Assembly: GCF_026342835.1 (NCBI RefSeq) | Contig: NZ_JAPEMI010000001.1 | Span: forward strand, 1,618,501 to 1,682,500 | DNA from: Streptomyces sp. NBC_00154 | GTDB taxonomy: Bacteria; Actinomycetota; Actinomycetes; Streptomycetales; Streptomycetaceae | Direction: 5' to 3' | DNA length: 64,000 nucleotides | In this document: positions 8,457-15,878 of the stretch, one piece after another | Layout: every line of letters begins with the position of its first letter | How positions within the stretch are numbered: the stretch's first letter is position 1 | Made by a program: the position numbers and the translations under genes | Notes under the pieces: model-generated | What the model was told of the DNA's origin: nothing | What the model saw: the letters and a program-made list of their open reading frames with translations, nothing else | Databases searched by the model: none

Positions 8457-8542
8457 ATTGACCTAGGTCAATCACTAAGGAGGAAGTTACCTAGGTCGAT
8501 CTGAGTCGTCAAGGGGAGTGCGAGAACTGAAATTGACCTAGG
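8457..8542. promoter_or_regulatory. Three CCTAGG operators for the GntR/KorSA-like repressor
   Basis: A perfect 16-bp palindrome ATTGACCTAGGTCAAT lies at 8457-8472. Partial copies TTACCTAGGTCGA (8487-8499) and TTGACCTAGGCCGG (8533-8546) follow. The CCTAGG cores are at 8462, 8490 and 8537. The third abuts the -10 of the regulator gene, which fits autorepression. The first two face the leftward transfer operon. KorSA-type GntR proteins are known to repress their own gene and transfer genes. Confidence 0.75.
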
Positions 8543-8547
8543 CCGGT

Positions 8548-8553
8548 TACGCT
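8548..8553 (+). promoter_or_regulatory. Leaderless -10 hexamer of the GntR gene
   Basis: TACGCT ends 7 nt before the ATG at 8561 and there is no Shine-Dalgarno. Transcription would therefore start at or next to the start codon. Confidence 0.6.
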
Positions 8554-8560
8554 CGACCCC

Positions 8561-8947
8561 ATGGAGAAGAGCCCCGGCACACCGCGCCCTACGGCCAAGA
8601 ACATTGCTGCGGAGATCCGCCAGCAGATCGTGAACGGAGACCTCGGCCCCGGCGATCAGTTGCGGGCCGCCCGCGACCTGGCCAAGGAGTATGGGGTGAC
8701 CTTGGTCAAGGTGCAGAACGCTTACCGGGAGCTCAGCGAGGAAGGTCTCGTGTTCTCCCAACAGGGGCGCGGCACCTTCGTGGTCGACCCCTCGCAGCCC
8801 GTCGATGAAGTGCAGCGCGGAGGGTCGGCATTCGTCTCGCTCGCAACGGAGATCAGCGCGATGCACGAGACAATCCGTCAGCTTGGGGAGCGTCTTGAGC
8901 GCCTTGAGCAGATCGTGAATTCCGGTGGGTCAGCACCCGCTCAGTGA
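8561..8947 (+). CDS. GntR-family repressor, KorSA-like transfer regulator
   Basis: 128 residues, MEKSPGTPRPTAKNIAAEIR onward. The GntR winged helix spans about 10-75 (IVNGDLGPGDQLRAARDLAK, YGVTLVKVQNAYRELSEEG, QQGRGTFVV). The short C-terminus is a coiled-coil-like dimer helix (TIRQLGERLERLEQIV) instead of a ligand domain, as in KorSA/KorA of Streptomyces plasmids. It is transcribed away from the transfer operon across a 462-bp control region with three CCTAGG sites. Expected role: keep transfer, pump and replication genes off until mating or excision. The leaderless -10 is noted separately. Confidence 0.85.
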   Translation: MEKSPGTPRPTAKNIAAEIRQQIVNGDLGPGDQLRAARDLAKEYGVTLVKVQNAYRELSEEGLVFSQQGRGTFVVDPSQPVDEVQRGGSAFVSLATEISAMHETIRQLGERLERLEQIVNSGGSAPAQ

Positions 8948-9099
8948 CGACATCGGCCCGCTGGACCAGCAGAGTCGCCTCCATACGCGCCTTGTTGAGA
9001 CTCGCTCTGATCAGGGCGCACTGAGCTGGGGTAAGCCCCGCTCCGCTGCTTTGCTGTTCGAACGTCTCTGACATGCGAGACAGCTTGGGCGCGGAAACA

Positions 9100-9134
9100 A
9101 CGATGGACCCGGACACATTGTCCGGGTCCATCGT
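9100..9134. terminator. Strong hairpin with 16-bp perfect arms between GntR and flavoprotein genes
   Basis: ACGATGGACCCGGACA (9100-9115), loop CAT, and the exact complement (9119-9134), then CTTTGC. It sits between the ends of two convergent genes (stops at 8947 and 9164) and would work in both directions. It contains CCGGACA/TGTCCGG, the same box used in the arrays at 11118 and 14587. Confidence 0.72.
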
Positions 9135-9163
9135 CTTTGCAGATCAGGGGTGTTGACCGTACG

Positions 9164-9742
9164 TCACTCCATAGCTCGATCAACAGCATCTAGTACTGCG
9201 GTCCACGGGAGTTCGCGCCCGGAGGGCGCCTGTCGCGGTTCGTACAGCGGCCACACGTCCGGTCCGTAGACGAGGTGAACTTGCGCTTCGCGCAACACCT
9301 CAAGGTGGCCCTGCCAGGCAGGATGACGGGCGTGGGCCGCACTAACCCGAGGGAAGACCACGACAGGAAGTCCGAGAGTCCCAATGGCTTCGGCCACCTG
9401 CGTCAGCGCCTGATTGTCCGCGATACCCACCGCAAGCTTGGCGACCATGTTCGCGCTGGCAGGAGCGACCACGTAGCAGTCAACGGGCGGGTGCGGCCGT
9501 GCGTCTCCAGGTAGCCGCGTCTCATCCCGCACCGGAAGACCGGTCAGCTTCTCCAGCCGCTCTACCTCGCCACTCATCCGGAGCCAGTGGCCCGCGGTCG
9601 GCGTCAGCGTCACGGCCACCTTCCAGCCGCGTTCCATCGCAGGCTCGACCAGCCCGGTGCCGAGCGCTTCCACTCCGCCGGCCGCCGAACCCACAACGCC
9701 GAGAACTCCGCGCTTCGCCGCTCTCACTGCACCGCCCTGCAT
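9164..9742 (-). CDS. Flavoprotein of the HFCD (phosphopantothenoylcysteine decarboxylase-like) family
   Basis: 192 residues. LGVVGSAAGGVEAL is the N-terminal nucleotide-fold loop. CYVVAPASANMVAKLAVG (FMN-binding Pro-Ala-Ser-Ala-Asn) and IADNQALTQVAEAIG are typical of this family. A usual coaBC is about 400 aa with a synthetase domain, so this is a stand-alone flavoprotein. The start at 9742 overlaps the XRE regulator by 19 nt, so the two are coupled. I recall XRE-plus-flavoprotein pairs as frequent accessory cargo in Streptomyces; the substrate is unknown. Coenzyme A synthesis itself is unlikely to be its role. Confidence 0.78.
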   Translation of the reverse strand: MQGGAVRAAKRGVLGVVGSAAGGVEALGTGLVEPAMERGWKVAVTLTPTAGHWLRMSGEVERLEKLTGLPVRDETRLPGDARPHPPVDCYVVAPASANMVAKLAVGIADNQALTQVAEAIGTLGLPVVVFPRVSAAHARHPAWQGHLEVLREAQVHLVYGPDVWPLYEPRQAPSGRELPWTAVLDAVDRAME

Positions 9743-10959
9743 CGTTGGGCCATCACGAACACCTCGGACGAGCGAGAGCCCGCAGTCATGGGGGACTGCT
9801 TGGTCAGGTCCCGCAGCGTCTCACGCACCCTGGGATTGTTGCGCACCAGCTGCGGCGACGTCCGCTCGGCCGTGCGCAGTTCCGCGAAGGCGTCGTCCCC
9901 GTGTCCCGCGAGCGAGAGCGCCCGGGCGAAGTCGATCCGATGCGAGACGCTGCGCTCTTGCGGCATGTGGTCCACGTTGATCCGGCCGTTCTCCACCACG
10001 TACGCAACGTTGTCGAGATCCAGTTCAATGGACAGCCGGTGCAGCAACACGTTCGTCGGGCCGAAGCCGGTCTGCCAGTAGTTCTCATCCGAGCCGAGGT
10101 CTTCCGCAAGCTCTTCGGCACGGTCCAAGAGTCGGGTAGCCGTCGGACGATCCTGGTGCCGAGCTGCGGCGACAGCCGCCCGCAGGTGAATCATGCCGAG
10201 CAAGCTCAGCGCGGCAGGATCACCCTCCGCCACTCGCGGGGAAAGCCAGGTCGCCGTTGCGTCGCCCAGCTGCATCGCCGCCTCGTAGCGGCCGTTGGCG
10301 AGCAGGGCGTGCGTTCCTGAGCGGGCGGCCGACGCCAGCACGAGCGGGTCATCGGACGCATCTGCCGCCTGCATCGCGCGCTCTGCCGCGAGCCACGAGA
10401 TATCGGACTCCCCAATCTTCGCGAGCGTCGTGGCGGCGAGGTGGTGCGTGCGGGCCGACACCGCCCAGCAGTCGTGGCGATCCTCCTCGCGGCGCGCCGC
10501 GCGATCCTCCAACTCTTGGGCGGTTTGGAGGAGCGCAGGAAGGGCCGCGATCACGCTGCTAAGTCGACCGCCCTGGTAGTCGTTCCACGCGTTCTCGACG
10601 CGCACAGCGGCCTGGGCTGGGGTCGGGAGCTGAGCGCCTGCTTCCGGTCCGAAGAGGAGTCGAGAGAGCCGCCGCGGACTCATGAGCGCGTCGCGGACGG
10701 CCGGCACATCGTCCTGCTGCTTCTCGTCCTCCACAAGCATGGACTGCCCCACCAGGTCGCCGAGGGGGACCCGCAGGATGCGCGCGAGTTCCGCGAGCAT
10801 GTCGATCCGTGGCGGCTTGCGTCGTCCGGTCTCGGCTTTCGCCAGCCAGTCAGTGCTACGGCCGACCAGCCCGGCCAGCACCTCTTGCGTGTATCCGCGG
10901 CGCTTGCGGTAGAACGCGATTCGTTCGCCAATGCTGAGGTGATCTCCAAGACCACGCAT
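9724..10959 (-). CDS. XRE-family regulator with C-terminal TPR-like repeat domain
   Basis: 411 residues from ATG 10959 (GGGAGG about 8 nt upstream). The HTH is at about 8-65 (IGERIAFYRKRRGYTQEVLA, GLVGRSTDWLAKAETGRRKP). It is followed by a long all-helical region with alanine-rich paired helices (ALLQTAQELEDRAARREED, RAMQAADASDDPLVLASAAR, ATRLLDRAEELAEDLGSDE) that reads like tetratricopeptide repeats. This is the common Streptomyces layout where the repeat domain senses a ligand or partner. The gene is the first of a two-gene unit with the flavoprotein. Its upstream region carries a CCCGGAC/GTCCGGG palindrome and the six-box array at 11118-11224, both possible operators. Confidence 0.82.
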   Translation of the reverse strand: MRGLGDHLSIGERIAFYRKRRGYTQEVLAGLVGRSTDWLAKAETGRRKPPRIDMLAELARILRVPLGDLVGQSMLVEDEKQQDDVPAVRDALMSPRRLSRLLFGPEAGAQLPTPAQAAVRVENAWNDYQGGRLSSVIAALPALLQTAQELEDRAARREEDRHDCWAVSARTHHLAATTLAKIGESDISWLAAERAMQAADASDDPLVLASAARSGTHALLANGRYEAAMQLGDATATWLSPRVAEGDPAALSLLGMIHLRAAVAAARHQDRPTATRLLDRAEELAEDLGSDENYWQTGFGPTNVLLHRLSIELDLDNVAYVVENGRINVDHMPQERSVSHRIDFARALSLAGHGDDAFAELRTAERTSPQLVRNNPRVRETLRDLTKQSPMTAGSRSSEVFVMAQRCRAVQ

Positions 10960-11075
10960 GGGGTGTTGCCTCCCGCTGCTGAGTAGGGGCGCCTTCACGG
11001 TACCGACGCGGTGGTGAGCGCGTAAGAGATTCCAACGGTGACCACTGCCAGGGTGTAGCGCTGAACTGAGGAAGA

Positions 11076-11094
11076 CCCGGACGGATTGTCCGGG
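11076..11094. promoter_or_regulatory. CCCGGAC-N5-GTCCGGG palindrome upstream of the XRE gene
   Basis: Seven-base perfect arms at 11076-11082 and 11088-11094 lie 117 bp upstream of the XRE start. The half site matches the boxes in the neighbouring array, so it could be an operator for the same protein. Confidence 0.5.
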
Positions 11095-11117
11095 CCTGCT
11101 GTAACCGTGCTGAATGG

Positions 11118-11224
11118 TGTCCCAGCTGTCCGGCTGTCCGGGCTGGGGCGCTGACCTGCGAGAACCACCCGGACAACCAAAATGAGAGCTGTCCGAGGTG
11201 TCCGGCCACAGACGGCTGCAACAC
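11118..11224. repeat. Six-box TGTCCGG array, copy A
   Basis: TGTCCC at 11118, then TGTCCGG at 11127 and 11135, inverted CCGGACA at 11169, TGTCCGA at 11190 and TGTCCGG at 11199. The array ends with ACAGACGGCTGCAACAC (11208-11224). Copy B at 14587-14692 has the same order and the same spacing, apart from one base between the third and fourth boxes. The array starts 159 bp upstream of the XRE start. The gap 10960-11314 has no gene. Confidence 0.7.
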
Positions 11225-11302
11225 CCCGGGTGCCCCAGGGCAGCTCACGTCCAAAGCCGCTCCGCCGAGCTCAATCGCCAGGTGCCGACGCCCCGCGTTC
11301 AC

Positions 11303-11308
11303 TACGAT
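11303..11308 (+). promoter_or_regulatory. Leaderless -10 hexamer of the PIN-like gene
   Basis: TACGAT ends 6 nt before the GTG at 11315. No Shine-Dalgarno is present. Confidence 0.55.
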
Positions 11309-11314
11309 CTAGGC

Positions 11315-12265
11315 GTGCTCAGACTCCTGATCGATACAAGCGTTTGGCTAGATATAGCGAAGCGGCGTGACGGCCAGCGCATCATCGTCCCGCTGCGCGT
11401 TCTAAAGCATCAGAGCAAACTAGAAATCCTGGCCCCGTCACTCATCCTGGCCGAGTTTGAAAGAAATCGACCTCGCGCCGAAGAAGCAGTCAGCAATAGT
11501 ATTCGCGACCGCTTCAGGGCACTTCAGAAGGACCTGCAGGACTACGGCGATAGTCAAGCCGGTGAATGGGTTTCCGAGATGGTCCATCAGATCCCCTACG
11601 TGAGTGCCCGATCCCTGCAAAACTTCGCCGAAATATCTGCTCTCCTGCAGACCGGCACCATCATCGAGCCGAATCAGCGCCACTACGAAGCAGTTGTCCG
11701 ACGCGGGCTCGACAAGCGGGCCCCGTTGCATCTCAACAAGAACAGCGTCGCAGATGCTCTGCTAATCGAGCTATATGCATCAACGGTCAGCGCACCCAAC
11801 TCGGGGACCAGCGTATTCGCCACGTCCAACTATCAGGACTTCTCTTTTCCCAACAGAGATCGCCGAGATCCGCATCCCGACCTGGCATCGCTATTCTCGA
11901 AAAACTCTATTTATGCGTACTCAGCGGAGGGCCTGGTAACCGTACTCACGGAAAAACTCGGCGAGGACTATACCGAGCTAGCGGAGGAGGTCGACTTCCT
12001 TCAAGAAGACACTAGATCGCTTCTAGAGATACTTGAAGCGCAGGAGGAGTACTTTGATCGAATCTGGTACACGCGGAGTATAGCCAGGAGGGCCGAGAAA
12101 CCAAGTGAAGAGGATCTCGGGAAGCTCGCGCGCGAAAGGATAGAGAAAAAATATGGCGCAGAGACCCTATTGCCAGCAGACGATTGGGAATACGGCTTCT
12201 TGAACGGCAAGCTCTCAGCGCTGCGTTGGGTTCTGGGGAGTGAGTGGGACTTCCTAGACACTTAG
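11315..12265 (+). CDS. PIN-like ribonuclease domain protein (DUF4935 type)
   Basis: 316 residues from GTG 11315. The PIN acidic residues are recognisable: Asp7 in LRLLIDTSVWLD, Glu47 in PSLILAEFERNR, Asp147 in NSVADALLIELYAS, and a C-terminal FATSNYQDF (Asp175). The remainder (about 200-316) is helical and charged, with many Glu/Lys/Arg. PIN domains are metal-dependent RNases. DUF4935-type members are often stand-alone, without a paired small antitoxin, and none is visible here. GC is visibly lower than in flanking genes, which suggests recent acquisition. It is divergent from the XRE gene, with array A between them, so it may share that control. Confidence 0.72.
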   Translation: MLRLLIDTSVWLDIAKRRDGQRIIVPLRVLKHQSKLEILAPSLILAEFERNRPRAEEAVSNSIRDRFRALQKDLQDYGDSQAGEWVSEMVHQIPYVSARSLQNFAEISALLQTGTIIEPNQRHYEAVVRRGLDKRAPLHLNKNSVADALLIELYASTVSAPNSGTSVFATSNYQDFSFPNRDRRDPHPDLASLFSKNSIYAYSAEGLVTVLTEKLGEDYTELAEEVDFLQEDTRSLLEILEAQEEYFDRIWYTRSIARRAEKPSEEDLGKLARERIEKKYGAETLLPADDWEYGFLNGKLSALRWVLGSEWDFLDT

Positions 12266-12327
12266 AAATGAAGCCGGAGTCCGAGCGTAGTTCAGGCTAT
12301 AGGTGTGCGAGATCGAGCGAGGGTGCC

Positions 12328-12352
12328 GCGGGGCGATCAACATTTACCCCGC
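12328..12352. terminator. Hairpin between convergent cargo genes
   Basis: GCGGGG (12328-12333) pairs with CCCCGC (12347-12352) across a 13-nt loop, midway between the stops at 12265 and 12373. It is a plausible weak two-way terminator with no T tract. Confidence 0.4.
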
Positions 12353-12372
12353 AAGTAGGCGCACAACCCGAC

Positions 12373-13035
12373 TCACCCACCTCGCCCCCATCGTGATTTC
12401 TTCTTTACACGATTAGAACCACCACTAATGCTTTCACTGTTCGAGGCTAGCGCTGAGAGACTTGCGCGCACCCCAATCCATTCTCCGACGAACGGATCGG
12501 CCAGAACCGCTTCCGTAGCCTCTTGTCGGAAATGGTGGTATCCGCTCCTCAGTACTGCCAGATCTTGCAGGTCGCTACGTTCAGTCAGACCGGTATGTTC
12601 ATCACCAGAGTATCTATCCACGAGGTCCTGCGGTAGCCGAAAGTCCGTGATGAGCAGAAAATACTGCATGGATAGGAGGTCCATCGCGCGATGCCAGGCA
12701 CACTTTGCTCGATTGGTTGCAAAGTACGCATCCAGTCGATCCTGAATCACCTCTGCGCAAATGCGTGACGCATTATACCTTCTATCCAAATCCTTTCGAT
12801 ATTTCTCCTTCTCGTCTGATGTGGCGGAAAAATACCTGGTCGCTCGAGCAAAGCGCAGGGTCTCGTTGTACAGGGTGCTCGCCGTCTCTGTCATCTCACG
12901 AATCAGCTCATGCCGCAAAGACCATTGCTCCTTTCGGAGTTGGGCCCTGCGGGCAATCCATGCCGCAACTAACCCCAGAATTACCGCCGAAAGTACGGGC
13001 CCTGTCGCTTGCGTGGCGATTTTCTGCCATTCCAC
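12373..13035 (-). CDS. Unknown membrane-anchored protein with long helical cytoplasmic part
   Basis: 220 residues from GTG 13035, preferred over ATG 13065 because GAGAGG lies 5 nt upstream of it. One N-terminal membrane helix (GPVLSAVILGLVAAWIARRA) follows eight residues and is followed by a basic flank, so the bulk should be cytoplasmic. The rest is helical and charged (LRHELIREMTETASTLYNET, EKEKYRKDLDRRYNASRICA). It has no recognised catalytic motif and ends in a basic tail (RVKKKSRWGRGG). I do not recognise the family. It lies between the PIN gene (convergent) and the pentapeptide protein (same strand). Confidence 0.65.
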   Translation of the reverse strand: MEWQKIATQATGPVLSAVILGLVAAWIARRAQLRKEQWSLRHELIREMTETASTLYNETLRFARATRYFSATSDEKEKYRKDLDRRYNASRICAEVIQDRLDAYFATNRAKCAWHRAMDLLSMQYFLLITDFRLPQDLVDRYSGDEHTGLTERSDLQDLAVLRSGYHHFRQEATEAVLADPFVGEWIGVRASLSALASNSESISGGSNRVKKKSRWGRGG

Positions 13036-13279
13036 ACGTGATCCTCTCGATAAAATTTGATACATAGAGGCATACCGTGCTCACGGCAGGTTGTAACGCC
13101 GCGAGCACGGGCACAAGCTGGCCGCGATCGTCCCTGGGGCGCCCGGCGCGCAGCGCTGGGACGAGGAGGAACGCGGCACAGCAGGCACTGGGCACGTTCT
13201 CATGGGGGCATGGGATGCACAGGCAGCTGCAACAGTGCGGGGCGCAGCTGTCGGCGGTTCAGACACACTCAATTACGTC

Positions 13280-14434
13280 TCAGCGCGAGTCAGCTGAGGT
13301 CGAGCCCTCGAAGGCTTTAATTCGAGGATCATCCGCCATCTCCACTGGAAGCTTGGAGTGCCTGTCCAGTTTGGCAAGGAGGATCTGCTCGACGCTTACC
13401 ACGGCCGATCCCAAATCTGCACCACACAAGATGGCATCGGTCAGGTTCGTCTCGCCTCGGTGGGGAGCATCAGGAAAGAGCGCCAGATCGCGTAGATCAG
13501 CGTCCTTTAGGCAGGCTCCTGTTAGATCTGCATCAGTGAGGTCCGCGCTCCCTAGCCTGGCGCTTGTGAGGTCAGCGTCCTTCAGCTTCGCTTGACTGAG
13601 CTCCGCTTCCCTCGCCCAAGCTCGGGTGAGGTTCGCCCCCTCAAGCCATGCGTGTGTCAGATTCACTCTCCATAGTCGTGAATCGCTGAGATCCACTTCT
13701 AGCAGGCCCGACGAGGTGAGATCGGCTCCTCCGAGATCCACGTTGCTGAGATCCGCTCCTTTGAGTCTCACCCTGGTCAAGTGGAGGTCGCTCAGATCGA
13801 TAATCCTCTTGGACCCTCCGGACTCTACGTGTGCACGGAAAGTAGGACGCGTAAGAGCAGTCAGCGCAGCCTGGACGTCTGCGTCCGGCTCTCTTGGCAG
13901 CTCAGGAGACCGCGTCGGCGTTGCGACACGATTGCGTGCGGACCGGCGGGCGGCGGTGAGTCGACCACGTTTTCCAGCCTCCCCTCGTTTCGCGGCACGG
14001 GGTGCTCGTTCCCGAATAAAAGCGACCAGGACCTGCGCTGCGTGAGTGGCCTGGTCAGGAGCGTCGTGCACGATCTGCTCCAGCGCCAGAACGCCCCCGA
14101 TACGCACATACATCTGGTCGGATCCAAGACGTTCCAACGCCTTGGTGAAGCGATCAGTCACCTGACCACGCCGTGTCAGCCGGTAGTTGAACGCCGTGAA
14201 CAGAAGCGCAATGGCAGCCCCAAGGGCGGCGGCCACTTGGACGAGCGCCAACCTAAGTTGCCCCAGTGCCGCTGAGCGGGCCGCACCATCCATGCCCCTC
14301 CAATCCGGCCCCGATATCCACTCGACCAGCACCCGGGTCAAGGGGGTAAACACCATCGCCAGGACGCCCACCACTGCGGCCGCAGCCAGTCCAGCCAGCC
14401 TTGCGCCTCTTGGGCGCTTCCAGTTCACCCGCAT
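13280..14434 (-). CDS. Membrane-anchored pentapeptide-repeat protein
   Basis: 384 residues from ATG 14434. Two N-terminal membrane helices (LAAAAVVGVLAMVFTPLTRV and VQVAAALGAAIALLFTAFNY) are followed by a conserved-looking segment TDRFTKALERLGSDQMYVRI GGVLALE, usual for actinobacterial proteins of this kind. The pentapeptide A(D/N)LXX repeats run from about residue 200 to 345 (GADLSNVDLGGADLTSSG, ADLTDADLTGACLKDADL). These fold as a right-handed quadrilateral helix used for protein binding. The membrane-linked actinobacterial type has no assigned function. It starts 153 bp from array copy B, matching the XRE gene and array A. Confidence 0.85.
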   Translation of the reverse strand: MRVNWKRPRGARLAGLAAAAVVGVLAMVFTPLTRVLVEWISGPDWRGMDGAARSAALGQLRLALVQVAAALGAAIALLFTAFNYRLTRRGQVTDRFTKALERLGSDQMYVRIGGVLALEQIVHDAPDQATHAAQVLVAFIRERAPRAAKRGEAGKRGRLTAARRSARNRVATPTRSPELPREPDADVQAALTALTRPTFRAHVESGGSKRIIDLSDLHLTRVRLKGADLSNVDLGGADLTSSGLLEVDLSDSRLWRVNLTHAWLEGANLTRAWAREAELSQAKLKDADLTSARLGSADLTDADLTGACLKDADLRDLALFPDAPHRGETNLTDAILCGADLGSAVVSVEQILLAKLDRHSKLPVEMADDPRIKAFEGSTSADSR

Positions 14435-14586
14435 GGCCCACACCCTTTCGGTATGCGAGCCCGCCCACAACAAGCCTGAAGCACGATGGGTGCCCCCCCT
14501 CCAACACCTAGCGGCCTTCCGCCCCGAGATCAGCACCGACCGCCCTCGCGAGTCGGCCGGCCAAGCCCAGCTGAGGTCGCTGTGGG

Positions 14587-14692
14587 TGTCCCCACTGTCC
14601 GGCTGTCCGGTTAGGCCCGTGACCAGTGAAAACGAGCCGGACAGGTGTAGGCGACGCTGTCCGGGCTGTCCGGTTACAGACGGCTGCAACAC
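14587..14692. repeat. Six-box TGTCCGG array, copy B
   Basis: TGTCCC at 14587, TGTCCGG at 14596 and 14604, inverted CCGGACA at 14637, TGTCCGG at 14658 and 14667. The array ends with ACAGACGGCTGCAACAC (14676-14692). Offsets from the first box are 0, 9, 17, 50, 71, 80, against 0, 9, 17, 51, 72, 81 in copy A. The sequence between boxes is only partly alike, so the boxes themselves seem to be conserved. It lies in the 606-bp gene-free region 14435-15040. Confidence 0.7.
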
Positions 14693-14706
14693 AGCACGTG
14701 TTGCAG
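14684..14706. other. CTGCAACAC hairpin at the end of array B
   Basis: CTGCAACAC (14684-14692) pairs exactly with GTGTTGCAG (14698-14706) over a 5-nt loop. GACGG/CCCGTC outside it can extend the stem. The left arm is the conserved terminal motif of the array; copy A lacks the right arm. Confidence 0.5.
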
Positions 14707-14899
14707 CCCGTCGGCGAAGCCGACCCTGGTAGGTCGCAGGCGCCGGAGGCGACTTCCTTCTGTCGGTTGTGCACTCAGCTGAGTGTCTAACTGCGCTGCA
14801 ACGGCGACGTACTGACGCGAACAGCCACGGAAGTTCAGGAACCATCGTGCGAGGTCAGCGAGGGCCTGCCCCGGCCACAACCTGTTGATCGAATTGCTT

Positions 14900-14919
14900 C
14901 TGGACGAAGGGTCGTCCAG
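14900..14919. terminator. Small hairpin in the gap before the 15041 gene
   Basis: CTGGACGA (14900-14907), loop AGGG, TCGTCCAG (14912-14919). No T tract follows. It may be a structured leader or a weak terminator. Confidence 0.35.
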
Positions 14920-15040
14920 CGCCAACCTCTGTCACATCCAGCTGCCAGCGACCACCGCTTTGGCCGGATCGCTCCCTTGTGGACGATTCATGCGCCTGTC
15001 AAACAGTTGATAGGCGAACAAGCGGGGGAGGGAGCGCTGC

Positions 15041-15667
15041 ATGGCTGCGTCGGGTGAGAGTTGGGCCAGGCCTTCGGATTGGGCGGTGAAGCGGTTTGGG
15101 GAGCGGGCCGGCAGGCTCGCTGCCGCGGTTCCGGTGCAGCTGGCTCGAGCTCACGCGCAGGCTCATGCCACTCACCTCGCGGCCGGGTTGAAGAAGCGAA
15201 GTCCCTACGGCTCCACCCTCGCGGAGGCGGTGCGAGAGAAGCTGGCGGACACGGCACGGGAGCTGGACGAGCCCGTGCGGGACGTGCGTGGCTACGAGTA
15301 TGCGGTGATCAACGATCACGCGCTCTTCCCCTTTAGATACGCAGACAGGCCGAGGCCTCTTGATCGCGCTCGGTTGCCGTCCAACGCCTCCCCTACGCGC
15401 CGTCGGCTGTTCCGGGCACACGGGCCGCAGCCGCCGGAGGGGCTGTTCGACCTCGACGACGACCTGACAACGGAGGAGTACCTAGAGCTACACGAAGTGT
15501 TTGAGGAACTGGGAGCTTCCACGAAACTTGTCTGCGTCTTCTTCACAGCTGACGTGGAAAACGGCATCCACGTCACCCATTGGGGAGAGGCCCACCTGGA
15601 ACCTGACCGCACCTTCACGTGGCCCTACAGCGAACAGCTCCCAGTCGCTCCCCAGCCGCTTGAGTGA
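15041..15667 (+). CDS. Unknown protein at the AICE right end (208 aa)
   Basis: 208 residues, MAASGESWARPSDWAVKRFG onward, with a good Shine-Dalgarno (GGGGGAGGGAG, 6-8 nt upstream). There is no membrane segment. A His-rich helix (LARAHAQAHATHLAAGLKKR) lies near 34-53. An acidic C-terminal half (DLDDDLTTEEYLELHEVFEE) leads to a predicted strand-rich end (TKLVCVFFTADVENGIHVTH). I recognise no family or catalytic site. It is the last gene before the attachment site, on the opposite strand to the other cargo genes apart from the PIN gene. Its lower GC fits acquired DNA. Confidence 0.68.
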   Translation: MAASGESWARPSDWAVKRFGERAGRLAAAVPVQLARAHAQAHATHLAAGLKKRSPYGSTLAEAVREKLADTARELDEPVRDVRGYEYAVINDHALFPFRYADRPRPLDRARLPSNASPTRRRLFRAHGPQPPEGLFDLDDDLTTEEYLELHEVFEELGASTKLVCVFFTADVENGIHVTHWGEAHLEPDRTFTWPYSEQLPVAPQPLE

Positions 15668-15878
15668 CGGCTCAGGGCAAGCCTGACCTGCGTCGCAGCG
15701 GCGAACAAAAAGACTCTCCTGGGCCGTGCAAGGGCGCCGGCAGCGACCGACAGTCGGCCCCTGGTCAAGCGCCCACCCAAGTTGCTTCGAGACGAAGCGG
15801 TCGAGAGTCTCGGTCGGCGACCACGAGTGAGTAGCGAGTGAGCTAGCTGCCGGTCTAAGCCCGGTCAAGCGTTCTCGC

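Noticed and set aside
8853-9074. Leftward frame MSETFEQQSSGAGLTPAQCA overlapping the end of the GntR gene
   Set aside because: It overlaps the GntR coding end by 95 nt, has no ribosome site, and its longer version would start inside the 9100-9134 hairpin. A small real gene is not fully excluded.
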